A stretch of 64,000 nt of DNA from CAYRGC01 sp964601225 (GCA_964601225.1 CAZRMM010000001.1:310001-374000), one strand, 5' to 3'; shown: positions 40,462-49,433, counted from the first letter of the stretch. Notes: a model not told the origin generated them from the letters alone. Made by a program: numbers and translations.

Positions 40462-41886
40462 CTACTGAGCCGGAGGCTCCTCACCAAGCGAATGTGTCGT
40501 TTTTGACAACGCGGCTGCCGCAAGAAGCCAGACGCTCATCGCGACGGCGGCGTCCTCCCAACTGTGTAAGAAGAGTCCCGCGACACTCACGCCAAGGAAA
40601 GCGAAGAACACGGACGGCGCGATCGACCCCGACACCCGACTCCCGACACCCGACATCGCTGCGAGCTTCCACAGCATCAACCCCGTAACGCCGATCCACA
40701 GCAGCATGCCGACGATGCCCGCCTCCACGCCGATCTGGAGGTACCAGTTCTCCGGCAAAAACGGGCAGGAGCATGCGCGGCCGACGGGCTGCACCTGCGC
40801 GCCGCCGACGAAGACGCAAAGATCGGGGCGATCCTTCGCCCACGCGGCATCGCTGCCCGCGGGGAGTTCCACGCACGCGTCACTCAAGCGGTTACTCGCC
40901 GGTCCCGCGGACCCGAGTCCGCGGCCGATGGGATTCTCGACGATACGATCGATCGCGAGGAGCGGCTTCTCGATATGTCCGCGGTTGCTGACGCTCCGCA
41001 GGATCGCTTGCGGGAAGAGGACGGTGACCCCCGTGAGAACGGTTGAGAGAAAGATCGCGGCGATCCATGCCATCGTGCAACGGACGGACTTCGGCACGTA
41101 GATCCAAAGCGCGAGCGCTCCGATCACGGCGGCGGCCACCCACGCGGAACGTGAGAAGCTCATGACGATTCCGACCGTAAAGAGCAGAAGCGCGAACCCA
41201 AGCGACCGTTTCATCTTCTTGCCTGTTGTGAGCTTTTGGAGAACGCCGACAAGTGCCAACGACCACGGCAAGAGGAGCCACAGTCCGAACTGGTTCGGGC
41301 CGCTCATCGGTCCCTGCATGCGGCGGATCGCCGAGCCGCCGAGCTGTTGGAACGCGGCGAGCGGAGCACCGGGAACGTACAGCGAGTGAAGATCGGAGTA
41401 GCCGAGCGCGCGATAGAAAGAATCGGGCAGCACATAGACGCCGAGTCCGAGCACGCACGCGGCGACGGCCGCGACGCAAAGCGTCCTTCCCGCGCTGCGG
41501 ACGAACGTCGGCGACCACGGCACGCGCCGCAAGACGAGGAACGTGAGCGGCGCGAGCAAGTCGTAGCGAAAACCGTAGACCGCGGCCGTAAGCGGGAGCG
41601 TCGTGACGAAGGAAACGGCGAGCGCGACGATCGCGAAGAGGCCGATGGAGATGTCGAGGAGATCGACGTCTAGCTTTAAGCTTTTAGCTTTTAGGTTTCG
41701 GTGACACTCAAAGAGTCCGAGAAGCACGATGATCGCGAGCAGTGCTTCCTTCCAGAGCGCGAGAGCGCCGAGCGGCGCGTGGTTCGGCCCCGCGACGATC
41801 CTCGTCGCCACGGTGATGAGGAACGCGTGGAACGGAAGAAGCGAGAGAAGGGCGAGGGCCAGGGTTTCGCGGAGTCTTTGGAGCAT
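40462..41886 (-). CDS. O-antigen ligase / polymerase-like membrane protein
   Basis: 474 residues, about eleven to twelve membrane helices. The Wzy/WaaL-like signature includes Gly-Pro-Met-Ser-Gly-Pro-Asn-Gln-Phe-Gly and, after a large extracytoplasmic loop, Glu-Asn-Trp-Tyr-Leu-Gln-Ile-Gly-Val-Glu-Ala-Gly-Ile-Val-Gly. It probably ligates or polymerises a lipid-linked glycan at the cell surface. Two heptamer arrays lie inside the reading frame, in hydrophilic loops (40628-40655 and 41672-41699). An octamer array precedes the start. It overlaps nothing and ends 9 bases before the guaA start. Confidence 0.85.
   Translation of the reverse strand: MLQRLRETLALALLSLLPFHAFLITVATRIVAGPNHAPLGALALWKEALLAIIVLLGLFECHRNLKAKSLKLDVDLLDISIGLFAIVALAVSFVTTLPLTAAVYGFRYDLLAPLTFLVLRRVPWSPTFVRSAGRTLCVAAVAACVLGLGVYVLPDSFYRALGYSDLHSLYVPGAPLAAFQQLGGSAIRRMQGPMSGPNQFGLWLLLPWSLALVGVLQKLTTGKKMKRSLGFALLLFTVGIVMSFSRSAWVAAAVIGALALWIYVPKSVRCTMAWIAAIFLSTVLTGVTVLFPQAILRSVSNRGHIEKPLLAIDRIVENPIGRGLGSAGPASNRLSDACVELPAGSDAAWAKDRPDLCVFVGGAQVQPVGRACSCPFLPENWYLQIGVEAGIVGMLLWIGVTGLMLWKLAAMSGVGSRVSGSIAPSVFFAFLGVSVAGLFLHSWEDAAVAMSVWLLAAAALSKTTHSLGEEPPAQ
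40628..40655. repeat. Heptamer array inside the ligase gene (C-terminal loop)
   Basis: CCCGACA, CCCGACT, CCCGACA, CCCGACA in exact 7-base steps; codes Ser-Gly-Val-Gly-Ser-Arg-Val-Ser-Gly on the minus strand. Confidence 0.85.
41672..41699. repeat. Heptamer array inside the ligase gene (N-terminal loop)
   Basis: AGCTTTA, AGCTTTT, AGCTTTT, AGGTTTC; codes Asn-Leu-Lys-Ala-Lys-Ser-Leu-Lys on the minus strand. Confidence 0.85.
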
Positions 41887-41893
41887 CGAGGGG

Positions 41894-41925
41894 ACTGGAA
41901 TACGGGAATACTAGAGTACTCGGAG
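41894..41925. repeat. Octamer array upstream of the ligase gene
   Basis: ACTGGAAT, ACGGGAAT, ACTAGAGT, ACTCGGAG in 8-base steps, between the divergent ligase gene and the 41984 gene. Confidence 0.65.
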
Positions 41926-41983
41926 CCACCTGTCGTTCCGCCTGCAACTTGTTCCTCCGCTCCGCATCGGCAACAATTCCCGT

Positions 41984-42706
41984 ATGGCTCGCCAACTCAC
42001 CCTTATGGAAATCGCCGTCGGTTTCGGCATCGTCACCTCGTCGGCGTCGCTGATCCTCACAGCGATGATCTACCGCCAGAACCAGGACATCCGCGAAACA
42101 CAGAACCATGCGCGCGATGAAATGGTCGCCTTGCAAACCCAGGTTAATCAGCTGAAAAATCCTTCGATCGCCGTGGACGTTCCACCAGAGATGTTTCCCT
42201 GCCCAGGCGCATCTTCCAAAGCTCCCGAAGGACGTGATTGGGGCCCGGAGCAGGCAACCGGAGAACCGAACACGCCCTGCATCGGGGATGTTGTAACAGC
42301 ATGGGCATCTGCAACCCCGGATGAGCAGGATGAATGGATCGATCTCACCTACGGAAAAGAGCTCACGCCTCGGCATATCATCGTCTACGAAACGTATAAC
42401 CCGGGGGCCCTCAAGAAGATCACCGCGATAAACGGCGCCAAAGAAACTGTCCTCTGGCAGGGGCAGGATCCGGCCAGACAATCGAGTCCTAACGAGCCTG
42501 CCCTGGCGGAAATCTCGCCCGCCGCCGATGTCCGGACAAAAACGATTCGCCTGTATCTCTCTTCGAAGAACGTTCCCGGCTGGAACGAGATCGACGCTGT
42601 CGGCATCCGCGAAAATGACGACGTCTACCATTGGGCCATCTCAGCGAAAGCCAGCAGCACCTATGCGGAGCCAGTAATGCTTCCGCAGGAGAGGAAGGTA
42701 TTTTAG
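41984..42706 (+). CDS. Membrane-anchored protein with discoidin-like beta domain
   Basis: 240 residues: N-terminal membrane helix (about residues 8-30), coiled stretch, then a beta domain with Trp-Gly-Pro-Glu-Gln-Ala-Thr-Gly-Glu-Pro-Asn, Ala-Trp-Ala-Ser-Ala, Glu-Trp-Ile-Asp-Leu and Gly-Trp-Asn-Glu-Ile-Asp-Ala-Val-Gly-Ile, the pattern of F5/8C-type galactose-binding-like domains. It could bind surface glycan made by neighbouring genes. AACAAT ends 6 bases before the ATG. The stop overlaps the convergent epimerase stop by 4 bases. Confidence 0.75.
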   Translation: MARQLTLMEIAVGFGIVTSSASLILTAMIYRQNQDIRETQNHARDEMVALQTQVNQLKNPSIAVDVPPEMFPCPGASSKAPEGRDWGPEQATGEPNTPCIGDVVTAWASATPDEQDEWIDLTYGKELTPRHIIVYETYNPGALKKITAINGAKETVLWQGQDPARQSSPNEPALAEISPAADVRTKTIRLYLSSKNVPGWNEIDAVGIRENDDVYHWAISAKASSTYAEPVMLPQERKVF

Positions 42707-44022
42707 AACCGCACTCTCTCCTCTTCCGTCCGGAAGGCCTCGCCTTTCTTGAGGATCGCCTCGACGGCGTCGATGCACTTCTTGCTCACGTCCTTGCCGT
42801 AGATCTTCTTCGCCTTTCGCATCTCCTTGTTGTCCCACGCGTACTCGATGAGCGTCTTGATCGCTTTCGCGTGCGTGGGCGGCGCGATGAGGTTGCCGCC
42901 GTTGATGGCCGACTCGCTGCGATCGGAACCGAAACGCAAGGTGATGCACGGGATACCCATCGCGTTCATCTCCTCCTGCATGGACCCGGAATCGGTGGCG
43001 CAGATGGCCGCCTTGCTCATCGCGGCGATGACGTCGACGTACTCCGCCCACACGGGCGAATAAATGAAATTCGGATGTGCCTTCGCGAGGGCTTTGACTT
43101 CCTCTTTGAGGCCGAAGCGCTCAAAGGCAAGCTCCGTCTGGATCATGGAGATGAGCAGCACCGTGCGACCGTCCTTCACGAGATCGACCATCGCGTCGTA
43201 GATCGCGCGGAAGCGCTTTTCGGAGATGCAATTTTCGCGGCGGTGAATGCAGAACCGCACGAAGTCCCCCTTCGCGAGTCCGGGATGACGCTCGAAAACT
43301 TTCGATTCCTTCATGCGCGCCATCGCCTCCTCCGTGGCATCGACGACGGAGTTCCCGACGACGAACACTCGGTCCTCGGGGAAGCCTTCGCTCGCGAGGA
43401 ACTCGCGGTCCAACTCGACCGGCGCCAGGTGGATGCCCGTCGCCGCCTCGGATGCGCGCGTGTTGAACTGCTCGGGATAGGGCTCGAGCGAACCGCGTTC
43501 CCAGTTCTTCCGATCTTGCAGGAAGACGTGCCAGGCCTTGGGGTCGATGTCGGCACCGAATCCGAATTCCTTGAACTTCGGCGTGAGCGTGCGGATGCCC
43601 GCTTCCACGTGTACGGAAGCAAAGCCGTTGCAGAATCCCGCGTTGCTCGCGGCCATGGCCGTTGTCGTGTCGCCGTGGACGTACGGGATCACGATCTTGC
43701 CCCGCTTTTTGAGTTCGGAGCAGATGTCCCCGAGCCGCCCGATGATCTGGCTCACCACCTCGTGCATGCTGCCGCGGACGTTGAGGTTGAAATCCGGTTC
43801 CACGCCGAACTCCTTCAGCATCCCCCCGCTCAGATTCTCGTCGTAGTGCTGGCCGGTGTGGCCGAGGACGGCGAGGTGTCCGCGCTTCTTGAGTTCCTTG
43901 TAGAGGGGAACTTGTTTGATGATATCGGGCTTCGTCGCGATCAAAATCAGATGCACGTGGCGATCTTTCGCCGCCGCGAGGTCGTCGAAAAACGTGGCCG
44001 TACGAAACGTCGTCTGGATCAT
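42703..44022 (-). CDS. wecB: UDP-N-acetylglucosamine 2-epimerase
   Basis: 439 residues, the WecB/MnaA family that interconverts UDP-GlcNAc and UDP-ManNAc through a 2-acetamidoglucal intermediate. Seen: Leu-Gly-His-Thr-Gly-Gln-His-Tyr-Asp-Glu, His-Gly-Asp-Thr-Thr-Thr-Ala, His-Val-Glu-Ala-Gly-Ile-Arg-Thr (catalytic Glu), Asp-Ser-Gly-Ser-Met-Gln-Glu-Glu. An insert of about 60 residues in the middle makes it longer than usual. TATGCT (44029-44034, minus) sits 6 bases before the ATG. Confidence 0.9.
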   Translation of the reverse strand: MIQTTFRTATFFDDLAAAKDRHVHLILIATKPDIIKQVPLYKELKKRGHLAVLGHTGQHYDENLSGGMLKEFGVEPDFNLNVRGSMHEVVSQIIGRLGDICSELKKRGKIVIPYVHGDTTTAMAASNAGFCNGFASVHVEAGIRTLTPKFKEFGFGADIDPKAWHVFLQDRKNWERGSLEPYPEQFNTRASEAATGIHLAPVELDREFLASEGFPEDRVFVVGNSVVDATEEAMARMKESKVFERHPGLAKGDFVRFCIHRRENCISEKRFRAIYDAMVDLVKDGRTVLLISMIQTELAFERFGLKEEVKALAKAHPNFIYSPVWAEYVDVIAAMSKAAICATDSGSMQEEMNAMGIPCITLRFGSDRSESAINGGNLIAPPTHAKAIKTLIEYAWDNKEMRKAKKIYGKDVSKKCIDAVEAILKKGEAFRTEEERVRF

Positions 44023-44034
44023 GAGTACAGCATA
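44023..44034 (-). promoter_or_regulatory. Leaderless -10 element before wecB
   Basis: TATGCT on the minus strand, 6 bases, ATG 44022. Confidence 0.6.
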
Positions 44035-44049
44035 CAGCAGTGGACGCTT

Positions 44050-45558
44050 TCAGCGCATATCCGACGGCACGGGGATGCCGAGTGCGGTGAGACAGAGCGG
44101 CGCGATGTCTTTCAGGCCCGTGAATGGCTTAAGCGAAGCCGCATCGGGGAAAGCCGCCGAATGCACGAAGGTCTGCACGGGATTCGTGGTGTGGCTGGGA
44201 CAGACGGTGTCCGTGCCGGGGTAATACATCTGTTCCGCGTTGCCGTGGTCGGCCGTGATGATCCACTCGTACCCGTTGCGCTCCAGGACGGGCAGCACGC
44301 GCGCCAGGTTCGCGTCGACGGACTGGCAGGCCTCCACGACTGCCTCGGGCTTGCCGCCGTGCCCGACGAGATCGGGGTTGGCGTAGTTAATGACGATGAA
44401 CCCGTGTTCGCCCTTCTCCGCCGCCTTCACGAGCTCATCGCTGAGCTTGGACGCGCTCATGGCCGGCGTATCGGCGTAGTTGGTGACCTTGGGCGATTCC
44501 ACGAGGATGCGGTCTTCGCCCGGGTACGGCTCGTGTTCCTGGGCATTGAAGAAGAACGTCACGTGCGCGAACTTGTCGGTCTCGGCGAGCCGGAGCTGCT
44601 TGAGGCCGGCCTTGGAGACGACCTCGCCGAGGGTGTTATGGATCTTCTGCGGTGGAAAGGCCACGGGAAGATGGTCGGAATAGGGCCCCATGCACACCAC
44701 GTCTCGCACGCGCACGGGGCGCGGGAATTCGCGGAAATCCTCGGCTTCGAGGGCGCGCACGATCTGGATCATGCGGTCGCTGCGGAAGTTGACGCAGATG
44801 ACGACATCGTTCGCCGCGATGGGCTGGAACACCGAGGTCTTGAGAGGGCGGATGTAGTAATCGGTCTTCTCCTTGTCCTTCGCCTGGAGGTACCAACGTT
44901 TGGCGCCGGCGCAAAAATCGTCCTCGGTCTCCCCCTCTCCGGCCGTGAGCAGGTCGTAGGCGACCTTGATACGGTCCTTGTACTGCCGATCCCGGTCCAT
45001 CGCGTAGAAGCGCCCGACGAGCGAAGCGATGGTCCCGAGCTGCAGTGCGGTCACCTCTTCCCGTAACAGGCTGAAATCTGTGCAGAAATGCTGCTCGGGC
45101 ACGTCGCGGCCGTCGCCGAACAAGTGGAGGAACACTTTGTCCACACCTCGCTCCTTGGCGAGCCGCAGCGCGCCGTGGAAGTGGTCGATGGCGCTGTGGA
45201 CGCCGCCGGAGGAATAGAGGCCGACGAGATGCAGCGCCACGCCGTCGCGCTTGGCGCGATCGCAAGCGTCGCGGAGCACCGGATTATGGAAGAACTCGCC
45301 CAGCCGAACGGCGCGACTGATCTCCTCGAGCGGCTGCCATACGACACGGCCGGCCCCGATCGTGAGATGGCCCGGCTCGCTCGCACCCTGCTGCCCCTCG
45401 GGCAAACCCACTGCGTTCCCAGAGGCCTGCATGATCACGTTCGGGCATTCCGCCTCCAATCGCCGCACCGTTGGCATGGATGCCTCTTCGCGGGCGTTCC
45501 CCTTGCCCGCGGGAGCCACGCCGAAACCGTCGATAATGATGAGACAGAGCTTCTTCAT
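44050..45558 (-). CDS. gpmI: Phosphoglycerate mutase, cofactor-independent
   Basis: 502 residues of the alkaline-phosphatase superfamily; interconverts 3- and 2-phosphoglycerate in glycolysis with two metal ions. Seen: Ile-Ile-Asp-Gly-Phe-Gly (Asp ligand), Gly-Ala-Ser-Glu-Pro-Gly-His-Leu (phosphorylated Ser), Asp-Gly-Arg-Asp-Val, Ala-Asp-His-Gly-Asn-Ala-Glu. GATACT lies 8 bases before the ATG. Confidence 0.96.
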   Translation of the reverse strand: MKKLCLIIIDGFGVAPAGKGNAREEASMPTVRRLEAECPNVIMQASGNAVGLPEGQQGASEPGHLTIGAGRVVWQPLEEISRAVRLGEFFHNPVLRDACDRAKRDGVALHLVGLYSSGGVHSAIDHFHGALRLAKERGVDKVFLHLFGDGRDVPEQHFCTDFSLLREEVTALQLGTIASLVGRFYAMDRDRQYKDRIKVAYDLLTAGEGETEDDFCAGAKRWYLQAKDKEKTDYYIRPLKTSVFQPIAANDVVICVNFRSDRMIQIVRALEAEDFREFPRPVRVRDVVCMGPYSDHLPVAFPPQKIHNTLGEVVSKAGLKQLRLAETDKFAHVTFFFNAQEHEPYPGEDRILVESPKVTNYADTPAMSASKLSDELVKAAEKGEHGFIVINYANPDLVGHGGKPEAVVEACQSVDANLARVLPVLERNGYEWIITADHGNAEQMYYPGTDTVCPSHTTNPVQTFVHSAAFPDAASLKPFTGLKDIAPLCLTALGIPVPSDMR

Positions 45559-45662
45559 GCGGCAACAGTATCATCGATCCGCCCGTCCGGGCCATCGCGG
45601 TGCGTGCATCGCCTCTCATGAGAGGGGTTGTGGCGGACATGGCGTTCAGGGCACTATTCTGA

Positions 45663-45676
45663 TAGAATACTTCGAT
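45663..45676 (+). promoter_or_regulatory. -10 element before the 45677 gene
   Basis: TAGAAT (45663-45668), 8 bases, ATG 45677. Confidence 0.55.
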
Positions 45677-46006
45677 ATGCGGCTTCCGCTCCATCTCCTC
45701 TCGGCCAAACGATATTTCCATACGCTCGGGATGGCGATCCTCGTGAGCTGTCTCATCGTGAGCGTTGCAGCGACGCTTGGTCGCGCTACTTTGAACCTTC
45801 ACGGAGCGGTCATCCGTAAACCCGACATCGCCGTTCTGGTACTCATGGAAGAGCGTCACGAGGAGATTCTCGATTCGACCCTCCTCAAAGAAACCCCCAA
45901 TGAACGCGAATATCTCGTGGAAACCAAGACCGGATCGAAGTGGGTCCTGCTCAAGAAAGGCGTGAGCCAGTGGTATATCGCGCAGGTGGAGAATCTGAAG
46001 GAGTAA
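45677..46006 (+). CDS. Small membrane protein
   Basis: 109 residues with one membrane helix near residues 17-37, followed by an exposed domain (Val-Leu-Val-Leu-Met-Glu-Glu-Arg-His, Glu-Tyr-Leu-Val-Glu-Thr-Lys). No family recognised. The -10 element fixes the start; the longer open frame upstream runs over the gpmI gene and is a shadow. Confidence 0.7.
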   Translation: MRLPLHLLSAKRYFHTLGMAILVSCLIVSVAATLGRATLNLHGAVIRKPDIAVLVLMEERHEEILDSTLLKETPNEREYLVETKTGSKWVLLKKGVSQWYIAQVENLKE

Positions 46007-46013
46007 GTGTGGG

Positions 46014-46088
46014 TGACGAGTGTCGGGTGTCGGGAACGATGAAACGTCCGGCGCGTATTTCTCGACACTTGAAACCCGATACTCGATA
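46014..46088. repeat. Heptamer array with inverted halves
   Basis: Left TGACGAG, TGTCGGG, TGTCGGG (46014-46034). Right CTCGACA, CTTGAAA, CCCGATA, CTCGATA (46061-46088). Between convergent genes, so it may terminate both. Confidence 0.85.
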
Positions 46089-46092
46089 CCGA

Positions 46093-46848
46093 TCACCGAC
46101 CGGGCCCGTTCCTTCCGTAACGAAGAATCAACCAGGGAAACACGATGACCGCGTTCCACATGCGCCTGGCCCGGGTCGGCTGCTGAATGAAGCGCCATAG
46201 CCATTCCAGACCGATTTTCTGCATCCAACGTGGCGCCCGGATCTGGACACTGGCAAGAAAATCGAGCGTACCGCCGACGCCTATCGCTACCCGAACGGAA
46301 GGCATCGCCGAAAGATGGTCCGCAATCCAGCGATCCTGTGCGGGCGCTCCGAAGGCGACGAGGAGCAAGGCTGCGGCGCTGGCATTGATCGTCTCGACGA
46401 TCGTGGGCGCATCCGACGGCGACGGAGATCCGGAAAGCGTACCGCGGATGTTGAGCCGTGGATTCTTCCGACGAAGGGCTTCCGCGGCTTTTTCGGCGAC
46501 ACCCGGCGCGGCGCCCAGGAGAAAGACCGGTGTCTCGGGACCGAGTTCTCCGCAGAGCCGCTCGACTGTATCGACGCCCGTCACTCGCTCCGGCAGGTAC
46601 TGCCCCGTCTGCCGGGCCGCCCAAAGGAGACCCGTGGAATCGGCGAGATTGAGATCGGCGGAACGGAGGAGGCGAGCGAACGCCGGATCCTCGGAGGCGC
46701 GCACGAGCATTTCGTTATTGGGCGTCATGACGTGGTGTCGACCCGGAGACGCCAGGAATCCGCGAAGAATCTGGATTGCCCGGCCGCCGGTGACGGCGTC
46801 CACGGGAATGCCCAAGATAATGACGCGAGAATCGCTCACGGGGGCCAT
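46093..46848 (-). CDS. WecG/TagA/CpsF family glycosyltransferase
   Basis: 251 residues of glycosyltransferase family 26, which adds ManNAc(A)-type sugars to a lipid-linked GlcNAc. Seen: Met-Thr-Pro-Asn-Asn-Glu-Met, Asp-Ser-Thr-Gly-Leu-Leu-Trp, Gly-Val-Asp, Phe-Leu-Leu-Gly-Ala-Ala-Pro-Gly-Val, Ala-Phe-Gly-Ala-Pro-Ala-Gln-Asp and Gly-Val-Gly-Gly-Thr-Leu-Asp-Phe, with Glu-Trp-Leu-Trp-Arg near the C-terminus. It fits with the UDP-GlcNAc 2-epimerase gene nearby, which supplies the ManNAc donor. Confidence 0.93.
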   Translation of the reverse strand: MAPVSDSRVIILGIPVDAVTGGRAIQILRGFLASPGRHHVMTPNNEMLVRASEDPAFARLLRSADLNLADSTGLLWAARQTGQYLPERVTGVDTVERLCGELGPETPVFLLGAAPGVAEKAAEALRRKNPRLNIRGTLSGSPSPSDAPTIVETINASAAALLLVAFGAPAQDRWIADHLSAMPSVRVAIGVGGTLDFLASVQIRAPRWMQKIGLEWLWRFIQQPTRARRMWNAVIVFPWLILRYGRNGPGR

Positions 46849-46894
46849 TCTCCCCTATTCGGGCTTTCTTGTCCCGCCTATTCGGAGAACCGTC

Positions 46895-46906
46895 TACAAT
46901 GCCCGC
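46895..46906 (+). promoter_or_regulatory. Leaderless -10 element before the DsbA-like gene
   Basis: TACAAT (46895-46900), 6 bases, GTG 46907. Confidence 0.65.
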
Positions 46907-47698
46907 GTGCGCCGTCCCATCTTTCTCGCCGGCTTCATCCTGTTGCTACTGACGGGCTGCGATTCCGATGTTGCCGCACGGTGGTCTCAAGCGCTGCCCT
47001 GGATGCAATCGAACTCAAGTTCCAGTTCGTCGGTAACAATCGTGGATTTGCGCGTACCAGCGAGCATGTCGTCATCGGAGGATCTCCTGCCCGACGAACC
47101 GTCCTTCGCCGACGAAGTCATGAGCGGCAGCGGCTCCCTGTCTTCTTCACCCCAAACCGTCTCCGGTGCTCTCCTGGAGCGCATTCTTTCGGGAGGCATT
47201 TTGGAAATAGGTCTTCCGACGGCGCCGCTCCTGCAGGTCTACACGCATCCCTCCTGCGCCTACTGCCGAGAATTCGAAGAAGAGCAACGAAGCCGGCTCC
47301 TGAGAGATTTCGTCATGGGTGGAAAGTTACGGATACAGACCATCATCGTCCCGCTGCAGAAATATCCGTCTTCCGCGCTTCAAACCGCCGCACTGGTCTG
47401 TGCGTCAGGGCAGGGACGAGGTTCGGACATGCTTGCAGCCCTGTTCGACACCCCTTCCCTGGACGAAAAAACCCTGCCGAAGATGGGCAAGTCCTTGGGT
47501 CTTGGGAAAGCATTTGACAGTTGCGTAACCTCGGCGGCGACAGCGAATACCGTCGCCTGGCAATCGGCGCTGGTCACGGACCGGCGGATCACGCTCGTTC
47601 CGACGTTCATCATCGGCAAAGAACATCAAACGGGGCTTCCCCGCTATCCGGATCTCCGCGGGTGGATCGATGCGCATCTCAGCGATCCACGCGGATAA
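46907..47698 (+). CDS. DsbA-like thioredoxin-fold lipoprotein
   Basis: 263 residues from GTG 46907: signal peptide with lipobox Leu-Leu-Thr-Gly-Cys, Ser-rich linker, then a thioredoxin fold with Thr-His-Pro-Ser-Cys-Ala-Tyr-Cys-Arg (CxxC) and a cis-Pro region Leu-Val-Pro-Thr-Phe-Ile-Ile-Gly. Expected to oxidise or shuffle disulfides in exported proteins, fitting the several Cys-rich secreted proteins in this window. Its last 20 bases overlap the convergent DUF167 gene. Confidence 0.85.
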   Translation: MRRPIFLAGFILLLLTGCDSDVAARWSQALPWMQSNSSSSSSVTIVDLRVPASMSSSEDLLPDEPSFADEVMSGSGSLSSSPQTVSGALLERILSGGILEIGLPTAPLLQVYTHPSCAYCREFEEEQRSRLLRDFVMGGKLRIQTIIVPLQKYPSSALQTAALVCASGQGRGSDMLAALFDTPSLDEKTLPKMGKSLGLGKAFDSCVTSAATANTVAWQSALVTDRRITLVPTFIIGKEHQTGLPRYPDLRGWIDAHLSDPRG

Positions 47699-47945
47699 TT
47701 TTCCGGCGCGAAGTGTGGCCGGAAACGATGACGACGAGGGATCTCGCGACTCCGAATGACTCGGCGAGAAATCGCATGAGTTCCGCGTTGGCTTCGCCGT
47801 CCTCGGGCGTAGCTGCCACGTCGATTTTAAGCGTCCCGTCTTCGAGAGCGTCTTTCCATGCCGTGACGCGCGCTCCGGGCCGGACGCGCACGGCAAACGC
47901 GACTGTTCCCTCCGCGTCGAGCCGATGACGGAGGATGTCGATCAT
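47679..47945 (-). CDS. DUF167 family protein (YggU-like)
   Basis: 88 residues: Val-Arg-Val-Arg-Pro-Gly-Ala-Arg, Ile-Asp-Val-Ala-Ala-Thr-Pro-Glu-Asp-Gly-Glu-Ala-Asn and Ser-Gly-His-Thr-Ser-Arg-Arg-Lys, the DUF167 signature. Function unknown. The start is 2 bases from the trmD stop, so the two are in one operon. Confidence 0.9.
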   Translation of the reverse strand: MIDILRHRLDAEGTVAFAVRVRPGARVTAWKDALEDGTLKIDVAATPEDGEANAELMRFLAESFGVARSLVVIVSGHTSRRKIIRVDR

Positions 47946-47947
47946 GG

Positions 47948-48610
47948 TCAGCGGGTCTCACCTTTGCGCCAATCGGCGATGTTCTTGTGGTGGCCGCTCA
48001 GGAGGACCTCCGGCACCTTCATACCGCGAAAATCTTCCGGGCGCGTGTAGTGCGGGTACTCCTTCTTCCGTCCGAGAGCCTTGGAGAAACTCTCCTCCGC
48101 CGCCGATTCGTCTTTGCCGAGAACGCCCGGGATCTGGCGCGCCACCGCGTCGATGAGCGTCATCGCAGGGAGCTCGCCACCGGTCAGCACGTAGTCGCCG
48201 ATCGAGATCTCCTCGTCGATCCAGCCGTCGATCACGCGCTGGTCGATGCCTTCGTACCGCCCGCAGACGAGCAGTAACCACGGCTTCTTCGCGAGCTGCT
48301 CCACGCGCGATTGGGTCAACTTGCGACCGCGCGGCGTGAGGTAGATGCGGTGCGGTTTCTTCATGCCCTTCGCGGCGAATTTCTCGGTGACGGATTCGAT
48401 TGCGGGCACGAGGACGTCCGGACGCATGACCATGCCGGCCCCGCCGCCGTACGGCGAGTCGTCCACCTGGTGGTACTGCCCGAGGCCCCACGAACGGAGG
48501 TCATGGAGCGTCACGGAGAGCCGTCCCTGGTCCTGCCCGCGAGCCAGGATGCTCTCGGTGAGCGGACCTTGGAACATGGGAGGGTGGATAGTGATCACGT
48601 CGATACGCAT
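47948..48610 (-). CDS. trmD: tRNA (guanine37-N1)-methyltransferase
   Basis: 220 residues, SPOUT class. Seen: Tyr-Gly-Gly-Gly-Ala-Gly-Met, Cys-Gly-Arg-Tyr-Glu-Gly-Ile-Asp-Gln-Arg, Gly-Asp-Tyr-Val-Leu-Thr-Gly-Gly-Glu (trefoil-knot SAM site). Prevents frameshifting by methylating G37. ATG 48610 is set by the family start (Met-Arg-Ile-Asp-Val-Ile-Thr) and by TACCAT 6 bases upstream. A longer frame to 48841 is the shadow of the divergent gene. Confidence 0.96.
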   Translation of the reverse strand: MRIDVITIHPPMFQGPLTESILARGQDQGRLSVTLHDLRSWGLGQYHQVDDSPYGGGAGMVMRPDVLVPAIESVTEKFAAKGMKKPHRIYLTPRGRKLTQSRVEQLAKKPWLLLVCGRYEGIDQRVIDGWIDEEISIGDYVLTGGELPAMTLIDAVARQIPGVLGKDESAAEESFSKALGRKKEYPHYTRPEDFRGMKVPEVLLSGHHKNIADWRKGETR

Positions 48611-48622
48611 GCTCCTATGGTA
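48611..48622 (-). promoter_or_regulatory. Leaderless -10 element before trmD
   Basis: TACCAT on the minus strand (48617-48622), 6 bases, ATG 48610. Confidence 0.6.
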
Positions 48623-48676
48623 GCGGACTATCCGTGTTCTTGACCGAGAAAAAGACCGTTGTAGCATCGGACTCCT

Positions 48677-49429
48677 ATGGAATTTTTTCGCCCCGATGAG
48701 TCGGAACAACCACGGCCTCCCGTCGTTGAAATGAACCAAGAAACGATCGACCGTCTCCTGGCGCAAAATACGATCGTCCGGGGCAACGTGGAAGCGAAAC
48801 ACGACGGTCGACGTTTCCTGCTCGATATTTCCGGGATGCAAGGAAGCATTCCCTGCTCCATCGAGCCCGACGGAAAAATCGCCGTCTCACTCCCCGCGGG
48901 GAAGTCGTTCTTCTGCTCGGTGCAATCCGATCCGGAAGATGTCGATTGGATCGACGATCCGAACAAAACCGTCGCAATCATAGAAAGAAAGCTCATTGCA
49001 AAGGGTTTCCAGCCGTTCTTCGGCGCAGCAATCCTGACGGAACCCTCACTTCCCCCGCAAATACAGAATCCGCGCCTCAATCCGTTCCGCCCTTTGCACG
49101 AAATTCTGCCGGAAAAAAGGGAAGATTGGCGCCTGACCTTCTCGAAGAAACTCGTCGTTCCGGCAGACGCTCCCGTCGATAATGCCCTGGATTTCTGGCT
49201 ACTGATCCTTCGCGGCCGACAAAGGGCGATGAGCACGAGTCCCGCTCAGGAAATTCTGAGTAATACGGCGAACAAAGCACTCGCACTTGTCGAACCGATG
49301 TCGCGCAGAAAAAAACCGGGCGAGCGGATTGAGCGGGACCCGCAGGGCACGCTCCATCTCGACAAGGCCGTCGCCGCATTTCCTCTTCGCGTGAAGGTCG
49401 GGACTCCTGAACTCCAGAGCAAAACGTGA
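48677..49429 (+). CDS. Hypothetical protein
   Basis: 250 residues, soluble, mixed alpha/beta, no signal or membrane segments. Segments such as Asp-Trp-Ile-Asp-Asp-Pro-Asn-Lys-Thr-Val and Phe-Gln-Pro-Phe-Phe-Gly-Ala-Ala match no family I know. TAGCAT (48662-48667) lies 9 bases before the ATG. Convergent with porB, 4 bases between stops. Confidence 0.7.
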   Translation: MEFFRPDESEQPRPPVVEMNQETIDRLLAQNTIVRGNVEAKHDGRRFLLDISGMQGSIPCSIEPDGKIAVSLPAGKSFFCSVQSDPEDVDWIDDPNKTVAIIERKLIAKGFQPFFGAAILTEPSLPPQIQNPRLNPFRPLHEILPEKREDWRLTFSKKLVVPADAPVDNALDFWLLILRGRQRAMSTSPAQEILSNTANKALALVEPMSRRKKPGERIERDPQGTLHLDKAVAAFPLRVKVGTPELQSKT

Positions 49430-49433
49430 TCGT

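Noticed and set aside
42631..45066. 811-residue open frame opposite wecB and gpmI
   Set aside because: It crosses two well-identified genes on the other strand and has no domain; shadow of biased codon use.
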